DNA from: Tubulanus polymorphus
Lineage: Eukaryota > Nemertea > Palaeonemertea > Tubulaniformes > Tubulanidae
Reading direction: 5' to 3'
DNA length: 64,000 bases
NCBI RefSeq assembly: GCF_964204645.1
Contig: NC_134026.1
Location: 27,794,650-27,858,649 of the forward strand
This document shows, one piece after another, positions 26,176-40,714 of this stretch (position 1 is the first letter of the stretch; every line of letters starts with the position of its first letter). Both the position numbers and the translations under genes were made by a program. Under the pieces are notes generated by a model. That model was not told the origin of the DNA. It worked only from the letters and a program-made list of their open reading frames with translations, and made no database searches.

Positions 26176-27931
26176 TGTTTGTGTCAATCTTCAATAGGAT
26201 GTTGAAAAAGGAATCAATAATCAACATATTTAAGATGACTTATGTACTCGCTTCATTTTGAGTCAAATCTCTCCACAACAGCGGAGGCTGGAGCCCCTGG
26301 AGGGAGGGACATATGCCATTCTCAGAGGGCCAGAGTTCCTCAGGCTCTTGTCAAGTTTGTACGGCGTATAGGAGATAGAGACAGAGTATAAGGCATAATT
26401 CATGCATTAATTGATTAGAGAGACCACTGTCATGACGGATCCTCCTTATTACCGAGATGACTTAATTTACCGAGATGAACCGAGCAGATGACATGATGAA
26501 ATATACCATATTTATTTATTCCTGATTTTAACACTTGAAATCGTATTATATCAGCAATAAATGTCTGCTGGAGTCATATTTTACATACACACACCAACCA
26601 AAAGCCCCCAAAAAAAGTGAGAAGGAAGTTTTAGGCTAAATATCAAAAAATATTTTTTTAGCTCACCTCGCTCGGCTCTACTACTAATCCTGTCTCTCTC
26701 TCACTCTACCTTCTTCAGCAGCATCAGTGACAGATGCAGGGGGCCGGGTCTTTTTCTGTGAATTTTATTGTATCCAAGTGTGCTTACACTCCAAAACTGG
26801 GTTGACAGATTTTTAATTGGTCAAGTGACTTTTGGAGCCTTCAAAAGACAACCAACTGTAGAATGTGCATATAAGTCAAGCATACGCCTGGCGCTACAGA
26901 CTCCGGTAACTCCTCTGTACTTAACTGTAGAATGCGCAGATAGGACGCTGGAGACTTCGTGCTACTTGGTGTCGTCAATGAAGGTCAAGTTACTACTGAA
27001 ACTGTCAAATGAATTTTTTACTTATCCCTCACCTCATCTTACAGTTTATTGCTGCAACTTTTAGCAAAACATTGCAGCTGCGAGAAAAAACATTAGGCCT
27101 AAATCATTGACTATTGTTACTGCACCTTAGTTTGTTAAAGAATCTACTTTATTTGATTTGTAAAAGCAGGGCAACATGGGCAAGAAACAACTTTCCTTCA
27201 CTCAGGCTTGATTTCACTAATCAATCAATCAATGATTCCACTTACCAAAAAAGCCATTTTAGTTAGTTTATCTTACACCAAATCAGCTCAGCTATGTCAT
27301 GCTTCAGCTCAGTCCATCTATCAATATCATTTGAACTGGACGAATTATTGTTTGAATTTAGATAAGCCTGACCGAGTTGATGCGGTCTCATCCTGTCCTG
27401 AAGTGTCTGGTTTGTGAAATCAAAATCAAAAAAAAAAGAAGATTGCCGATGGTCACTTAAACCACTTAGTGCTGAGGCCTATAGCAATTACACATGCAAT
27501 TTCTATAGATAAACTACCTGTCCTAATTACACTGACCTTATATCTCTTATCGATTTACACTCTCATTAATATATTTTGATATTTGTTTTGTTGTTTCTCA
27601 AAAAGGGTTCACGAGAAAAAAATCAATTAGGAACATAGGCCGCTCTATTTGACTCATAGAATAGTGATGAATCATTGAAAATCGTTTCATACATGTGAAA
27701 TATGATCACGAAATGACCTAACAAACAAAACAATAAGAACAAAAAAGATCAGAGGTCTGTTATGATGGTTTTATTTATTGAAATCTGTTTAGTGAGAGCA
27801 GAGTAATGACGATATAAAGGCGTATTTAGCTTCTGTGTCTTTGAGTCAGGGGTCACGATAGCGATATACAACTGGTACTTACCCTCAGTGAATCTCTTCA
27901 ATGAACTTGTGATATTTTGTAGTAGTAAGGA
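26176..27931. other. Divergent promoter region, ENTPD (-) and AGL (+)
   Basis: The two genes are transcribed away from each other. No coding exon was recognised. Short leader exons may be present. An in-frame TAA at 27926-27928 just before the AGL ATG shows that translation does not start further upstream in the same exon. Confidence 0.5.
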
Positions 27932-30900
27932 ATGGATATGTTGCCACATCATTCCCAGCCACAAGTTCGGGTCTTGGTTCTGAATGAAGGAGAAAATAAG
28001 GAAAATTGTCTCTTTAGATTTGAAAAAGGTTCGTTTTCGTAAACAATTCTTTTTGATGCGAATAAAAACTTGAAGCTCTAATATGATTTGTTGTAATGAT
28101 TTTTCAGGTTGGCAGCTGCGTTTTACGCTAGGGCCATCACTGCATTCGAAATTGGTGCGAATATTCTGCAATCATCCGCAAGAAGAAAAACAAACTTTCG
28201 AGCGACATGTATATCATGAGTTAAAATGGGTCAAGCCTTCGATATTCAAAGCCGACAATTTTGATGACTACGCCGAAGTAAAAATCATTCGAGGAGGCTC
28301 ATTTAATTATTTCTTTACAATATGTGACAGGTAATTTGGGCTAGTAAAAAGTTTCTTCATGTTATTCTTCAATAATGCTCAATAATTTCTTCAATTGTTT
28401 GTCATTGTATTTTACAGCACTGCTAAAGAAGATGCGAGTGGCCTCGGTTACTTTTTGGTCGATCCAATGCTCAATGTTGGCAAGGAGAATGATTCGATTA
28501 CATTGGACTGTATTCAGTGTCAGTCAATCCTTTCAAAAAGTCTTGGGCCATTCAGTGAATGGGAGGGAAGACTCCTCGTGGCTAAAGAGTCTGGCTATAA
28601 CATGATCCACTTCACACCGTTACAAGAACTTGGTTATTCAAACTCGGCGTATTCACTGAAAGACCAGCTACACCTGAACTCTAACTTCAGCCCATCCCCG
28701 GAAAAACGCTACACATTTGAAGACGTGGCTAAGTTGGTGAAATTTATGAAGACGAATTGGAATGTTTTATCGATGACTGATTTAGTCTACAATCATACGG
28801 CGAGTAATAGTCAATGGATACATGAACACCCAGAGTGCGGGTATAATTTGATCAATTCCCCACATCTAAGACCGGCGTACATCTTCGATAGGGTTTTCTA
28901 TCATTTCAATGCTGAGATAGCGGATGGAAAATGGGAGAAATTTGGTATTTCAGCAAAACTGAGCTCTGAAGATCATTTACAGGTATGGTTGTTGTTAAAT
29001 TCTCAATGTAGTGTAGTTTTATGTACTTTTCCTAATTCTCATTGATTTCACTCTGCAGTGTATAAAGAGAATACTCCATGAAAATGTATTGCCGAGGATT
29101 AAAATCTATGAATTTGCAATGGCACATGTGGCTAATGTAACAGCAGAATTCAGGAAATTAGCCAAAGGTTAGTTCAAAATATATGAATCAGAAATTGATT
29201 TTGAGTATTCTACAGTTTACAGATCGAAATTACTAGGGAAATGGTTTTATTTCAGTGAAGGGTTGTCCTCCGGATGATAATCTCTACAGTTCACCAATTC
29301 AACTCAAAGTAATTCAGGATCCTCAATATAAACGTCTCGGATGCACAATCGATATGGAGCTTGCGTTAAAAATGTATAACCGACCTATGTAAGTAACTGA
29401 ATTTAACAACTATTCATTCATTCAATCAGTTACTCACAATCATTGCATACCGGTACATTTCTACAATTTCTAGTCCTGGAATAATCAACGAGGAGCAAAG
29501 ATTAGATCATTGTTGCAAGCAACTTCAAACTCAGCTTGAAATACTCAATCATCATTGTTATGAAGAGATTATGGAACATTTACAAAAGGCAGTTGACAAT
29601 ATTTTGGCAAATGCTCGCTATCGATTTTTAGACTCGCACGGTCTTAGATTAGGAACAGTGACAAAAAAGACCCCGATCATGTGGCAGTAAGTGATTCAAA
29701 ACGATTCATCTTCAAGTCTGTTATAATGCCACTATTGGGACCAATAGAAAACATGGTGATTGGACTTTAACTGTATATGAACATCGTATATATTCATTGC
29801 AGGTATTTCTATCATCCTGAAGAAGATGATGTCGGAATTGAAGAAGAGGAGAAGTTGATGTATACCGAAAAAGGAGCTAGTCGTTTCGCGTATAATGGCT
29901 GGGTGATGAATGATGATCCATTGAGAAATTTTGCGGAACCTGGTGAGTGAATCATAACTAACGTTGATGGATTGATTTAGATTTTGTTATATATACGAAG
30001 GTAATTGGCTTTTGCTTTTTTCCGCATTGTTTTTTATAGGTTCAAATATATATCTTCGCCGTGAATTGATAGTTTGGGGAGATAGCGTGAAGTTGAGATA
30101 CGGAAGAAATCGTGATGATTGTCCGTATTTATGGGATCATATGTTGCTGTATACACAAGAAACAGCTCGTATATTCCAGGGAGTTCGATTAGACAACTGT
30201 CACAGTACACCTCTTCATGTTGCCGAGGTAGGCCTCGTGCTAAAACACCTTTTCATCTTTTTTATCCGCATAACTGTGTGAATTTCATGAATCGAAAGAC
30301 TACTATCGGTACATGCATCGTATTTGTAGTTTATGTTGGATGAAGCTCGTAAAATTCAGCCTGATCTCTACGTGGTAGCGGAACTGTTTACTAGCAGCGA
30401 ACATATGGATAACATCTTCATCAACAAACTGGGAATCAATTCTCTTATTCGCGGTTCGTAAAAAGAATGTGTCTCACTTCCGCTCACCTGAAAAGATAGA
30501 GAGAATCGGAAATTATTTGGTATTGATTTGTTTGTTTGTAGAGGCAATGAGTGCTTGGGACGCGCATGAAGAAGGTCGTCTCGTGTATCGATATGGTGGT
30601 TTACCCGCTGGTGCATTCATACAGCCTCACGTACGACCACTCGTTCCATCGATCGCTCACGCTTTATTCATGGATCAAACGCATGACAATCCATCACCTA
30701 TAGAGAAACGGTCGGTTTATGATCTCCTTCCTAGTGCGGCGTTAGTGTCTATGGCTTGTTGCGCTACTGGAAGTAATCGTGGCTATGATGAGTTGGTGCC
30801 TCATCATGTAAGTTCTCATGTTAAATGTCTTTGACCGCACTGACTCTGATGATATGAGTTAAAACTATCGGTTTATTTTACAGGTACATGTTGTCAATGA

Positions 30901-33900
30901 GAAGAGATTATACTCATCCTGGAGTGAAACAAATGGAAATGGAAAAGTTGGGTTAAAATCTGGAATTATTGCGGGTAAAAAAGCTTTAAATAGACTTCAT
31001 TACGAGATGGGCATGGCTGGATTTTCGCAGGTGAGATTTCATTAAACTGCTTTTTTGTATCTTCAATAATTTACCTGCTACAGCAAAAGCTTCATATCGT
31101 ACTATCATTTTGTAGGTGTATGTTGATCAAGTTGATCCAAATATAGTCGCTGTCACAAGACATAATCCTCTTAATCATCAAACTGTTATATGTGTAGCTA
31201 GGACTGCATTTTCTCATCCAAATAACTTAGATACAGGTTTCGTTCCTCCTCTCTGTGTACCAGGTCAGTCAAACATGTATATTGCAGTAACTACACTCCT
31301 GTTGGAGATCAGGCTCTAACTCACACCATTCATTGAACTGTTATTTGTTGTTTTAGGACAAGTTCATGAAATAATCTTAGAAGCTTATCTAAAACCAAAG
31401 AATAATTCGCATCAAAGTCATGAGAAAGATCCAAACTATATCAACGGGCTGAATAATTATGTTATTCAAGTGCGAGAAAATGTGAAACTTTATGAAAGCG
31501 AGATGATCGAATTAAACAACAGTAAAGATGATGACATTGAAGAATACGAGTTTGTCAATTTCCCACCTGGTAGCGTTCTAGTTATAAGGTTCGTTTAAAG
31601 TCCTAATTGATACCAACCTGAAATGGTCTGATCAATTCTTAAATGGATATTTTTTTTTCAATTTAAGGGTTTCGTTGAATCAAGGTTGTAAGAATGCTAT
31701 TCTATCAGTGAGAAAGTGTCTGTCTCAATTTGGTTATCGTATGAGATCGTACAGCGGTCATCGCATTGAACGTTCAAACAGCACAACGGATTTCAGGTCA
31801 ATTGTCTCCAGTTTAAGTTTGGCTGATTTGAACCGTGTATTGTTCCGATGTGAAGCTGAAGAGCATGATGACATCAAAGGGGGAACTTATCACATACCGA
31901 ACTGTGGAAATCTCCCTTATTGTGGTCTACAGGGTAAGTCAACTGTTCATTGTATTTTTGATGTTGTACATGTTATGTCTCATCTAATATTTCTTAATCA
32001 TCTTTTTTCGTAGGGTTCGTATCTGTTTTGACCAAAGTTCATAGCACTAATGATCTAGGTCATCCGCTGTGTGAAAATCTGCGAAATGGTAATTGGATGC
32101 CAAACTACATATCGAATAGACTGAAAAAGTATCCCGGAACTAAAGAGCTCGGACACTGGTTTGAAGCTGTATTCGAACAACTAAGCAACGTACCTCGTTA
32201 TTTGATTCCCTGTTATTTCGATGCCATTGTCTGTGGTTCGTATGCCATCTGTCGCGAAATTGTTTGGATGAAAATGTCTAAGTACGTTTAGAAAAACTAT
32301 TATTACCAGTATTTGTGAAAACTGGTTGGCTATTATTATGATATTCTAATTATTGTCAATATTCTATCTTTAATCAAGGTTTGTACAAGAAAGTTCTTCA
32401 TTTGTGCAATCTTTGTCATTAGCAACGCTGCAGTTTTGTGGCACCGTTAAGACTGCTCCTCTGCCAAAACTCTCACCCAATCTAGCTACCCCTTTACCAC
32501 CCACTACTGTTCACGAAGAAACGGGAAAAAGGGAACAGTCGTGTATAACAATCAGTGCAGGTAAATAGTGCCACAATCAACTGGTAGTTTCAATGTTGTA
32601 ACATTTTCATGTAGCCGTATGGATTTCTTTTAGGTCTTCCTCATTTTGCTGAAGGGGTCATGAGAAACTGGGGACGTGATACTTTCATCGCATTAAGAGG
32701 TCTTCTCTTACTTACCGGACGTTACCAAGAAGCAAGGTAGATTAATGAAGATGATCAGAGTTCTTCATCTTTATTATTATGCAACTGGTTATATTTTTGT
32801 GTATGATTTCAGGTATATAATTCTTGCTTATGCGGCTACATTACGTCATGGCCTGATCCCTAATCTACTCGGAGCTGGATCCTGTGCGAGGTATAACTGT
32901 CGTGATGCTGTGTGGTGGTGGTTGTACTGTATACAAATATACTGTGAAATGGTACCTGATGGTTTCAATATTCTCGAGGATAAAGTTTCCAGACTTTACC
33001 CTAAAGATGATTCACTTCCAGAACCACCTGGATTCTGTGTAAGTTCTTTCACGTTTTCATAGAAAAATGAATAACTTTTGAATGAGGTAGTATAGTTAAT
33101 AATGATTTGTGCATATTCATCCCTTCTACATCAGGATCAGTTATTGAAGGACGTTATCCAAGAGGCCATGGTTAAACACTTCCAGGGGACTAAATATCGA
33201 GAGAGACATGCTGGTCAGAATATTGATAGAGAGATGACTTCAGAAGGTAAAAACCAATGGTTTGATTTCTTCGTTCTCTTTTTGATTCCCTGTTAATCAT
33301 TGTTTGCTTTTTGAAGGGTTTAACGTTGAGTTTGGTGTGAATTTGGAAACTGGATTTGTTTGCGGTGGTAGTGTTCAAAATTGTGGTACATGGATGGATA
33401 AGATGGGTAGTTCCCATTGTTCGAACAACAAGGGAAAACCTGCTACACCTAGGTATTATAATGACATTCATCCATCAAATAAGTCAGTTGAGCTGAACTG
33501 ATATATAAATGTGAATTGTTTGTAGGGATGGTTCAGCGGTTGAACTTGTTGGTCTCAGTAAGTCTACTGTGCGTTGGTTGTCAGAGATTCATGATAAAGG
33601 ATTATATCCGTATGAAGGAGTTTCTCGTATATCTGCAGGTAAATCTTTATCAGGATCAAAAGGTGTATCATTTACCTTTTTCTCATATTTCCTTGCACTT
33701 TTTGTATCTTAACTTATTTTGTAGATGGTCAAACTATCAAATGGACCTACAAGGAATGGAATGACAAAATCCAGCAGAATTTTGAGAAGTACTTTTTCAC
33801 AGCTGTTGAACCGTACAACAGTGAAGAAAATCCTGATTTGATTAACCGTAGAGGTATCTACAAAGACTCGTACAAAGCTACTCAGTTTTGGTCTGATTAT

Positions 33901-34727
33901 CAATTGCGACCAAACTTTCATGTTGCAATGGTTACGGTAAGTTGTTTTTGACATATTTTCAACGGCTATGAATCATTAATCAAGATTTTTATGTGATGTA
34001 TGTGGAATCTTGCCTTTTACAGGCACCCGAAATGTTTACACCCAAGAATGCTTGGACCGCTCTTGCAATGTCAGAGAAATACCTGTTAGGACCACTCGGC
34101 ATGAAAACCCTTGATCCAGGGTAGGTCTATTTCATTGTGTTTACATCCCCAGTAATTTTGAAGGTTATATATCAAGTTGTGTTTTAGGGATTGGGCATAC
34201 AATGGAGACTATATCAACTCTGTGGACTGTCCTGATTATCACACTGCGAAAGGCTTTAACTATCATCAAGGACCAGTGAGTTGAATAAAACTCGATATTT
34301 CAAGTGATATTTCTGGATATATACTTTTACTTTATTGATCTGTGTTTTAAGGAATGGTTGTGGCCAGTTGGATATTTCCTCCGAGCAAAGCTGCGTTTTG
34401 CAAAAGAGATGGAGTCAATTGAGCCTGGAATTTTGCAGAAAACCATTCGATTCACCCAAGGATATCTGGCCCATCACCACGAATATATACAAACTAGTGA
34501 CTGGAGATCATTACCAGAACTTACTAACAGTAATGGAAAGGTAAATACTCTAACTTGACAATTCTATCCAAAAGCATTAAAAATACAGGTAGATACAGCA
34601 TGTCAGAATGTTTAATCATTTATACCAAATTTTTGTTCATTTGTAGATTTGCCACGACAGCTGTCCAGCTCAAGCATGGTCAATAGGCAGTATGTTAGAA
34701 GTCATGTATGATATACAGAAGTACTAG
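27932..34727 (+). CDS. AGL: Glycogen debranching enzyme
   Basis: Twenty-six phase-consistent exons: 27932-28028, 28108-28330, 28418-28982, 29059-29167, 29256-29388, 29474-29686, 29803-29942, 30040-30227, 30330-30453, 30542-30807, 30884-31030, 31116-31263, 31357-31588, 31668-31933, 32014-32281, 32379-32560, 32634-32736, 32813-33038, 33135-33246, 33317-33452, 33526-33638, 33725-33936, 34023-34120, 34188-34275, 34352-34540 and 34647-34727. They give 1552 aa (vertebrate AGL is about 1530). The N-terminal half is the GH13-like 4-alpha-glucanotransferase: [23 protein letters not shown] (nucleophile Asp), [10 protein letters not shown] (acid/base Glu). The C-terminal half is the GH133 amylo-1,6-glucosidase: [34 protein letters not shown]. 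The cytosolic enzyme clears branch points during glycogen breakdown together with glycogen phosphorylase. No break was seen. Confidence 0.98.
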
Positions 34728-36456
34728 ACAAATTCAGCTTTTTAGAAATATTATATGCAGCCTCGATAGCTTTGTGATAATTGTATATAGTATACTGGTA
34801 GGCGATTCATTTTGATTTTCAAAATTCAGCTGTTGTACTGGTAATGACCTAGAGGAATTTTTCTGTGATTAGTCGGTGCAAGAGATTGTACATTGAATCG
34901 TTTCTATCTCATGCAAACAATACACTAATACACTAGATGGAAATAACGCATATCGGAATACGAATAAACCAATCAGCATATGATAAATGAAAGATTTTAC
35001 TCACATTTAAACAAGATCGATAATTTTAAGATTTTACATGCATATTCAATTTGATGTATAAACAATAGGGCTTAATGTTGATGCTTTGGATTTTAAAATT
35101 GCTAATAGTTTTGAAGTGCTGTCTCCATGACCAAGTTAAGAACTTATTGTAGAATTGCTCACTATTGGCAATCATGTTAGTACCGGGTATGTAAGCTGTC
35201 AATGTAGAGTTGCATAAAACTTGGTAATTAGGTTATTAATCTTAGGGATAGTGATCAGTATTATCTGAATTATTCATCTATGTATATATTTATTCGAGTT
35301 ACGTTGTACAAGTTTGATCAAAATTAAGAACATAATAAGAATGTGGTTATGTTTGTGTTTCTGTATTGCTATTAGAGCCTACTTACAAAAATTGTTATTT
35401 GAATAGTAACACATGTACATATGAATATTAGTGCCATAGAATTTTGTTAAGTATATATCTATATATTACTTGCTTACTTGTATTTTGTATATACTGTATT
35501 TTTGGCCAGTAACTTAATCTGCTTCAACACTTGGACTGTCAACACTTAGATCTTGAATGAGTAAAGTAATATTAACTTATAAATTGTGAATGATTTAATT
35601 TTCTATAACTGCATTTATGTACCTTGCTATAGATCTGGATTTTAACATATCTAGAAGTAGCCCTTAAATGAATGTTTGAAAAATTAATCCTGGGGTACAT
35701 TCTCCATTTTACAACATGCAGGAAAAATGTTTATAACTCTGTGCCAAAAATAATGCGTTCTTCAGCTCTTTCAATTACAGAATAGTAGAAAATTTTGTTA
35801 TCCTAAAAATCTGTTAAGGTTTGTTATTTTGTATTTCCACTTATTTCACATATATTAACACTTATATAGGTATTTATGTAACTGAAGTAAATGTATGTTA
35901 ATTTATTTCTGTATGGAATTATTATAGATCAAACCTAGGACTGTTAATGCTTCTAACCTAAGCAATTCCATGTAAGCTTATACTGTGCGGATACAGGTTC
36001 CACAAATCAAATCAGGATTAATTTTGATGGGACAGGCAATTAGCAACAAGTCTCAATGTTTGACTAGTGAAACTGGTCCCTGTTCCTGTTAGTACGTTTT
36101 ACTAGTCGTTGGCTGCCACTCGTTCAGTTTTTTGATTCTCTGAAATAAATTTGTTGAGATAAATTATGCAGTCTTAATTTGAATGATTCTGCTGGAAGAT
36201 GTTATGGATCGCAATGAGGAATGTGGAGTCTCTGAACGCAACTTCTGAGCCAAGGAGCCCTTATACTATAGCAATGAATAGGAGATCGTAAAAATTTACA
36301 TCATACACATGTATTACCGGGAGTTTCGTATTTGACTGCTCAAATTCCATTTTGCTCGAAGCACACAACTACTAGACAAATAACATTCCAAGTTTCAATA
36401 CGTTTTGATAAATTCATCACTCACGAATAAATTTGTCTCCAGGCTAAATTGATATA
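34728..36456. other. AGL 3' UTR and intergenic spacer
   Basis: AT-rich sequence with no coding exon. Candidate polyadenylation hexamers are present, e.g. GAAATAAAT near 36143. AGL and the LRR gene converge here. Confidence 0.5.
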
Positions 36457-36622
36457 CAGTCGACCCCCGATATACTGCCCTCCCATTTACCGCCACCGCC
36501 AGGTTTTCACAATGTACATCTCTATACAAATACATAGTAAACCACCCTCGATATACCGCCATATCCTCTATATCGCCAAAATCGTTCTGCACCGATGTGG
36601 GCGGTATATTGGGGGTTGACTG
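36457..36622. mobile_element. pogo-type MITE (166 bp) with TA duplication
   Basis: Terminal inverted repeats CAGTCGACCCCCGATATA and TATATTGGGGGTTGACTG (16 of 18 positions pair) are flanked by TA at 36455-36456 and 36623-36624. The interior repeats GATATACCGCC-like words in both orientations. It has no coding capacity. It is related in style to the element at 13835-13965 but is not the same family. Confidence 0.8.
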
Positions 36623-36738
36623 TACATGTATTATGTATTATACAGTAAATAGATTTTCAATTTTCCTGATTTTCATCTTGGCACTGGCCAATTCAGTTAA
36701 ATGTTTAAGGCCCCAATGCTATTGAAAAAGAGTAGATT

Positions 36739-39700
36739 TTATTCATCTTCTTCATTGTTCCTGACTTCATCGCCATAAAAGTCAATAATGCTCAATGAGC
36801 CTCCACAGCAATATGCTATTTCATTTAACTGTATCTCATCTTTTAACATTTTGTTGCAAAAAGTTAAGTTGATGCATCGAAGGTTAATTGCGTAACTGGT
36901 AGATCGATATGCTCTGGGAAAATCTTTGAATTCCTGGAAAGAAATAAATTCATCATTTCGGATAATGAAATCATAACAATAGAACCAGGTATACCTCATT
37001 TCTTTTTAATTAAATTTCTGTATTTTGAAGTGGAATTCCTTACATCATCGCTGAAGCTATCCTCTTCATCCGGTCCTAGAGCCTCTGTAATGGGAATTCT
37101 CTGTTCGAGATATGCTTGGGATTTTTTCCAAGCATCAACATCTAATTTACAGTAATTGAAAAATGGATATTATATTGCAGACAAAACACATGGCGACAAG
37201 AAATAGGTAAAGGCTCCTACCTCCGATAATCGGCATGAGTGGATTTGAAGTAATCAGTTTTAGTCCTGCGACATAGAGCTTTTCCAAGTAAATGCAATTC
37301 ACCAGAATGGCTTCAAGGCTAACATCCGTTAAATCTTAAAAGATTAAGGGCAGGGACAAAAGTTCCCGTAAATTCAAAAGCAATTTAAGGTGTGGTATTA
37401 TTTGATTAAATTCTACTTACTTGCATTCCAGCTGAGGTCGAGATCGCGCAAACAGTTTAATCGCTCTACGAGGGTTACCACTGCATTGTCATCTATCTCA
37501 CGTGCCATATTCAGACTCAATTTTGTCAGTGCCAGACAATTCAGAGATATGGAGTCTATAACCTGAATGGTTACATTAGTGGTATCCAAGAATAGCTCAC
37601 GTAAGTTATGGCAGCTTCCAGTCACCTCCAATAAGCCTTGTTCAGTTATATTTTTACACTCTGATAAATTCAAGTGAACTAACTGGAAAAAGTTTGATTT
37701 TGATGTAGATAGTGATTATTTCACCAGTAAAATACATTCTTAGACATGTAGAATATTGCATGTGTAGAAATGCACAAACTTACTCTGTGTTTACAGTTAT
37801 TAGCAATAGCCGTCAGGACAGGATCAGTGATGTCACAACTTGTCAGGTCAAGGTATTCGTTTTTTGACGTTATCAATGGAATTACTGCTTTTTGATTATC
37901 AGCATGAAAAACGCCTGAAATTAATGCACATATTTCATTCTAGCATGGCACAGAACAGGAATTTATTCATATTCAAAGACACTGTAAACTATTACTAACA
38001 TTCTACCTACCTGGGAGAGTTAAGTTTTGAATGTCTTTACATAGATTACCAAGAGATGAAAACCCTGTAGTAGTTACACGCTTACATTCAATCTGAAAAT
38101 ATATTTTTGAAAAAAAAAAATATGCACATGTATATATGTATAACTTTTAAGCACTTTGAAATTTTCTGAACCTAGTGATGCTTAAGATTTTCAAAATATC
38201 TTTGTTGTTCCAGTTCCAACCTACCGGTAACAAAACACGTGTACAAACAATAATAACAAAACTTACTAATGAAATATCCATTAATTTACTGCAACAGTTT
38301 GCAATGTATTCAAGCATTTCGTCAGACAAATTGCGCCAGGACAGTCTTATACATTCCAGCGCTGGATTTGAAAGGAAGAACGCTTTACAACATATAGCAT
38401 TCAAATTTTCATTACTATAGTCGATATCTATTGCATGTAAACTTATCAAAGCCGGTTCAAACCATTTCAGCCTGGATTGCGTAATAGATTGAGTGTTTTC
38501 TTGACATTGTTTCATAGATTTAGCTGATGAAGCATCACCATGCACATCACATTTCAGACTAGTGTCAGTCACATTTTGTGCAGGAAGATTTGAAGCTGTG
38601 AGTTTGACATCTTGAATTAGCGGCAGTGTTCCTTGAGCATTAGATCCTGCCCACTGAGGTAGGAATGACGATACATGTTGGTGTACATCTGCCGTGTTAG
38701 AAGTACTTTCCACAGAGACACTATTTGTTTCCAATAGTCCCCCATCTACTGTTGAATTCTCATTACCAGTACTGCATTTATCAAGATTTTCCTTATTTGA
38801 ATTCACTGCTTCAGATTCATTGCTACACTTATAAAGTATATTTTCAAATGACTGATCTTTGAGTTTTGCAATATTTGTAGCCAGAAATACTGCACTGTTA
38901 AAATTGAAACCTGCCAAGTACCAAAATGACATACAATCAACCTGAAAATATATGAATTTTGAATGTTTACCAAGCATTTTATCTCCCTGAAGATGACTAC
39001 CATATACCGTACATGTATTAGGATATAGTTGAAACATCAAATAAACTATTAACTCGAGGAAACTTTTCAGACTTTATATTTTCGTTATTAGTGTGGATCT
39101 TATATAGGCTATATATAGAATCTTATCTTGATATAGTCAATATAGAACTACAAAATGATATAAAATTTGTTTTTAAATATTATTTACCTCAGTCAGCGAA
39201 AAATCAAGGTGTTTTAGAGTGCGACCACAAAGTGTTACAAGATTTCTTATTCCCATATTGCTGATCATTTGACAGCCAGATATATCAACACTGGTTAAGG
39301 ATGATAACATGTCTAACTGGAAGGATATGAATATTCAGGATATTTCATTACAATTACAAACCGTTCATCACGATTTATGGCCTGAAAACGATATGAAACG
39401 TCAACTTACACTGTCACTTCGACGTCTTTCAAGAAGTAGCTGGTCTTCGCGGATGAGAAATACTTTATCTGTCAGTTCATGGCACATAGACAAACCGAGA
39501 TGTTTTACACATGGAAGATTAATGAGAATACTCTACAAAAAAATTAAGCTATAAATATTTCATAGTGCCTAGAATTTGTAAAATAGATGAATGCATCTTA
39601 CATGTACAGCTTCATTTGATATATCAGTATTGTCAGCTGTAAATGAAGTTAGATTCTGTAAGTTACCGGAACAAAGCGATATCAATTCTGGTCGAAGCAA

Positions 39701-40714
39701 TCCGTTATAGCATTGCGATAGATTCAAATCATTTGGTTTGCACCTTTTAACAAAAATTGAGAAAAAAATTATCATTAAATACAATAAATAAAGAGAAAAA
39801 ATAGAGTAGAAAATCATTAACTTCCTAGCTAGGGTAACCCTTAATTGTTGGTACAATCACTGACACCTAATTTTCTCATTTTAACCCCTTTTATTGAAGA
39901 CTTTTTGGATATCCTTCAATAATGTGAAGAATGGATTAAAAATCTATGTTTTAGGTCCACTGCCAGTGCTTTCTGGTCCTAATAAGACTTCTACGTATCA
40001 GGTAGGCCTATGTTCATCAAAACTGACTGAGCTAGGCCACCTGATGTGCTCTCAAGTCAGGTTGAAATAGACATTAGTCACACAAGTCAATAGTAATACA
40101 GCAAATCAGCATTAATCCAGTGTCTGATTCAGTTCGTTCCTTTAATTTTCTTCAACCTCAGTTCAAGTTCAATAACTTGGAACAGGGACTTCGACTTGTC
40201 ACAATTGATAGTGAATGAATAAAAACAGTATCCCTGTTTTTTTAATTATACAGGGATACTGGGATTGGTAATTGATACTGGTTTTATTCGACAAGTCCCT
40301 GTGATACTTGGCAGGCCAGGGGTGTTGTCTACTGACGGGTTTCAATGGTTAACTGGTTAATGAGTGCACCTACTTTTTGGTGATATCTTGTATCCCGTAA
40401 TCACGCAGCTTGATACATTTCTTCAAACACAACTTTTTCATGTGAGATGGTGCACATCTCCACAACAGTACATTTGTCAATCTCTTCGGATACATGTCAA
40501 CGAGGCGATTCAGAATCGATTCCGATACAGCAGTGAAAAGATTCATAGCAAGAAGTTCGCCCATATCGTTATTGTCCGAAAGCATCTCCATCGCCTCATC
40601 TTCATCCTCATTGTCTTCGTTATCCGATGAATAATACTCTCTTTCGCCGATGAGAAATTGAACGCATGTGTCCCGCGCCATGTTAGCAAGACTTTGAACA
40701 GAGGAAGACATCAT
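36739..40714 (-). CDS. Leucine-rich-repeat protein, 763 aa
   Basis: Eleven phase-consistent exons: 40714-40374, 39743-39602, 39532-39410, 39316-39188, 38941-38267, 38092-38011, 37914-37784, 37682-37421, 37334-37221, 37141-37044 and 36933-36739. The N-terminus has an acidic run (SSDNEDNEDEDEAME), followed by a helical region ending LNRLVDMYP. Many cysteine-containing LRRs of the FBXL/AMN1 type follow (e.g. LVHLNLSECKNITEQGLLEV, CLRDLDLSWN, LTSVDISGCQMIS). A Ser/Thr/Asn-rich insert of about 120 residues interrupts the repeats in the 675-nt exon 5. No clear F-box was found, so I leave it unnamed. ZYG11/ZER1-type or F-box-type substrate receptors of ubiquitin ligases are the nearest ideas. The stop codon lies inside an AATAAA hexamer (GAATAAAAT). 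Confidence 0.88.
40183..40301. repeat. Inverted-repeat element in an LRR-gene intron
   Basis: The ends are CAGGGACTT and AAGTCCCTG, and an internal pair (CAGTATCCCTGT / ACAGGGATACTG) sits nested around the centre. Together they form a fold-back structure of about 119 bp. It is probably a MITE. No clear target duplication was found. Confidence 0.5.

Noticed and set aside
27749-28171. 140-codon minus-strand frame
   Set aside because: It is antisense to AGL exons 1 and 2, which are phase-consistent and match the family. The minus frame has no recognisable content.
36395-36592. Minus-strand 65-codon frame
   Set aside because: It lies inside the MITE at 36457-36622 and repeats its inverted words.
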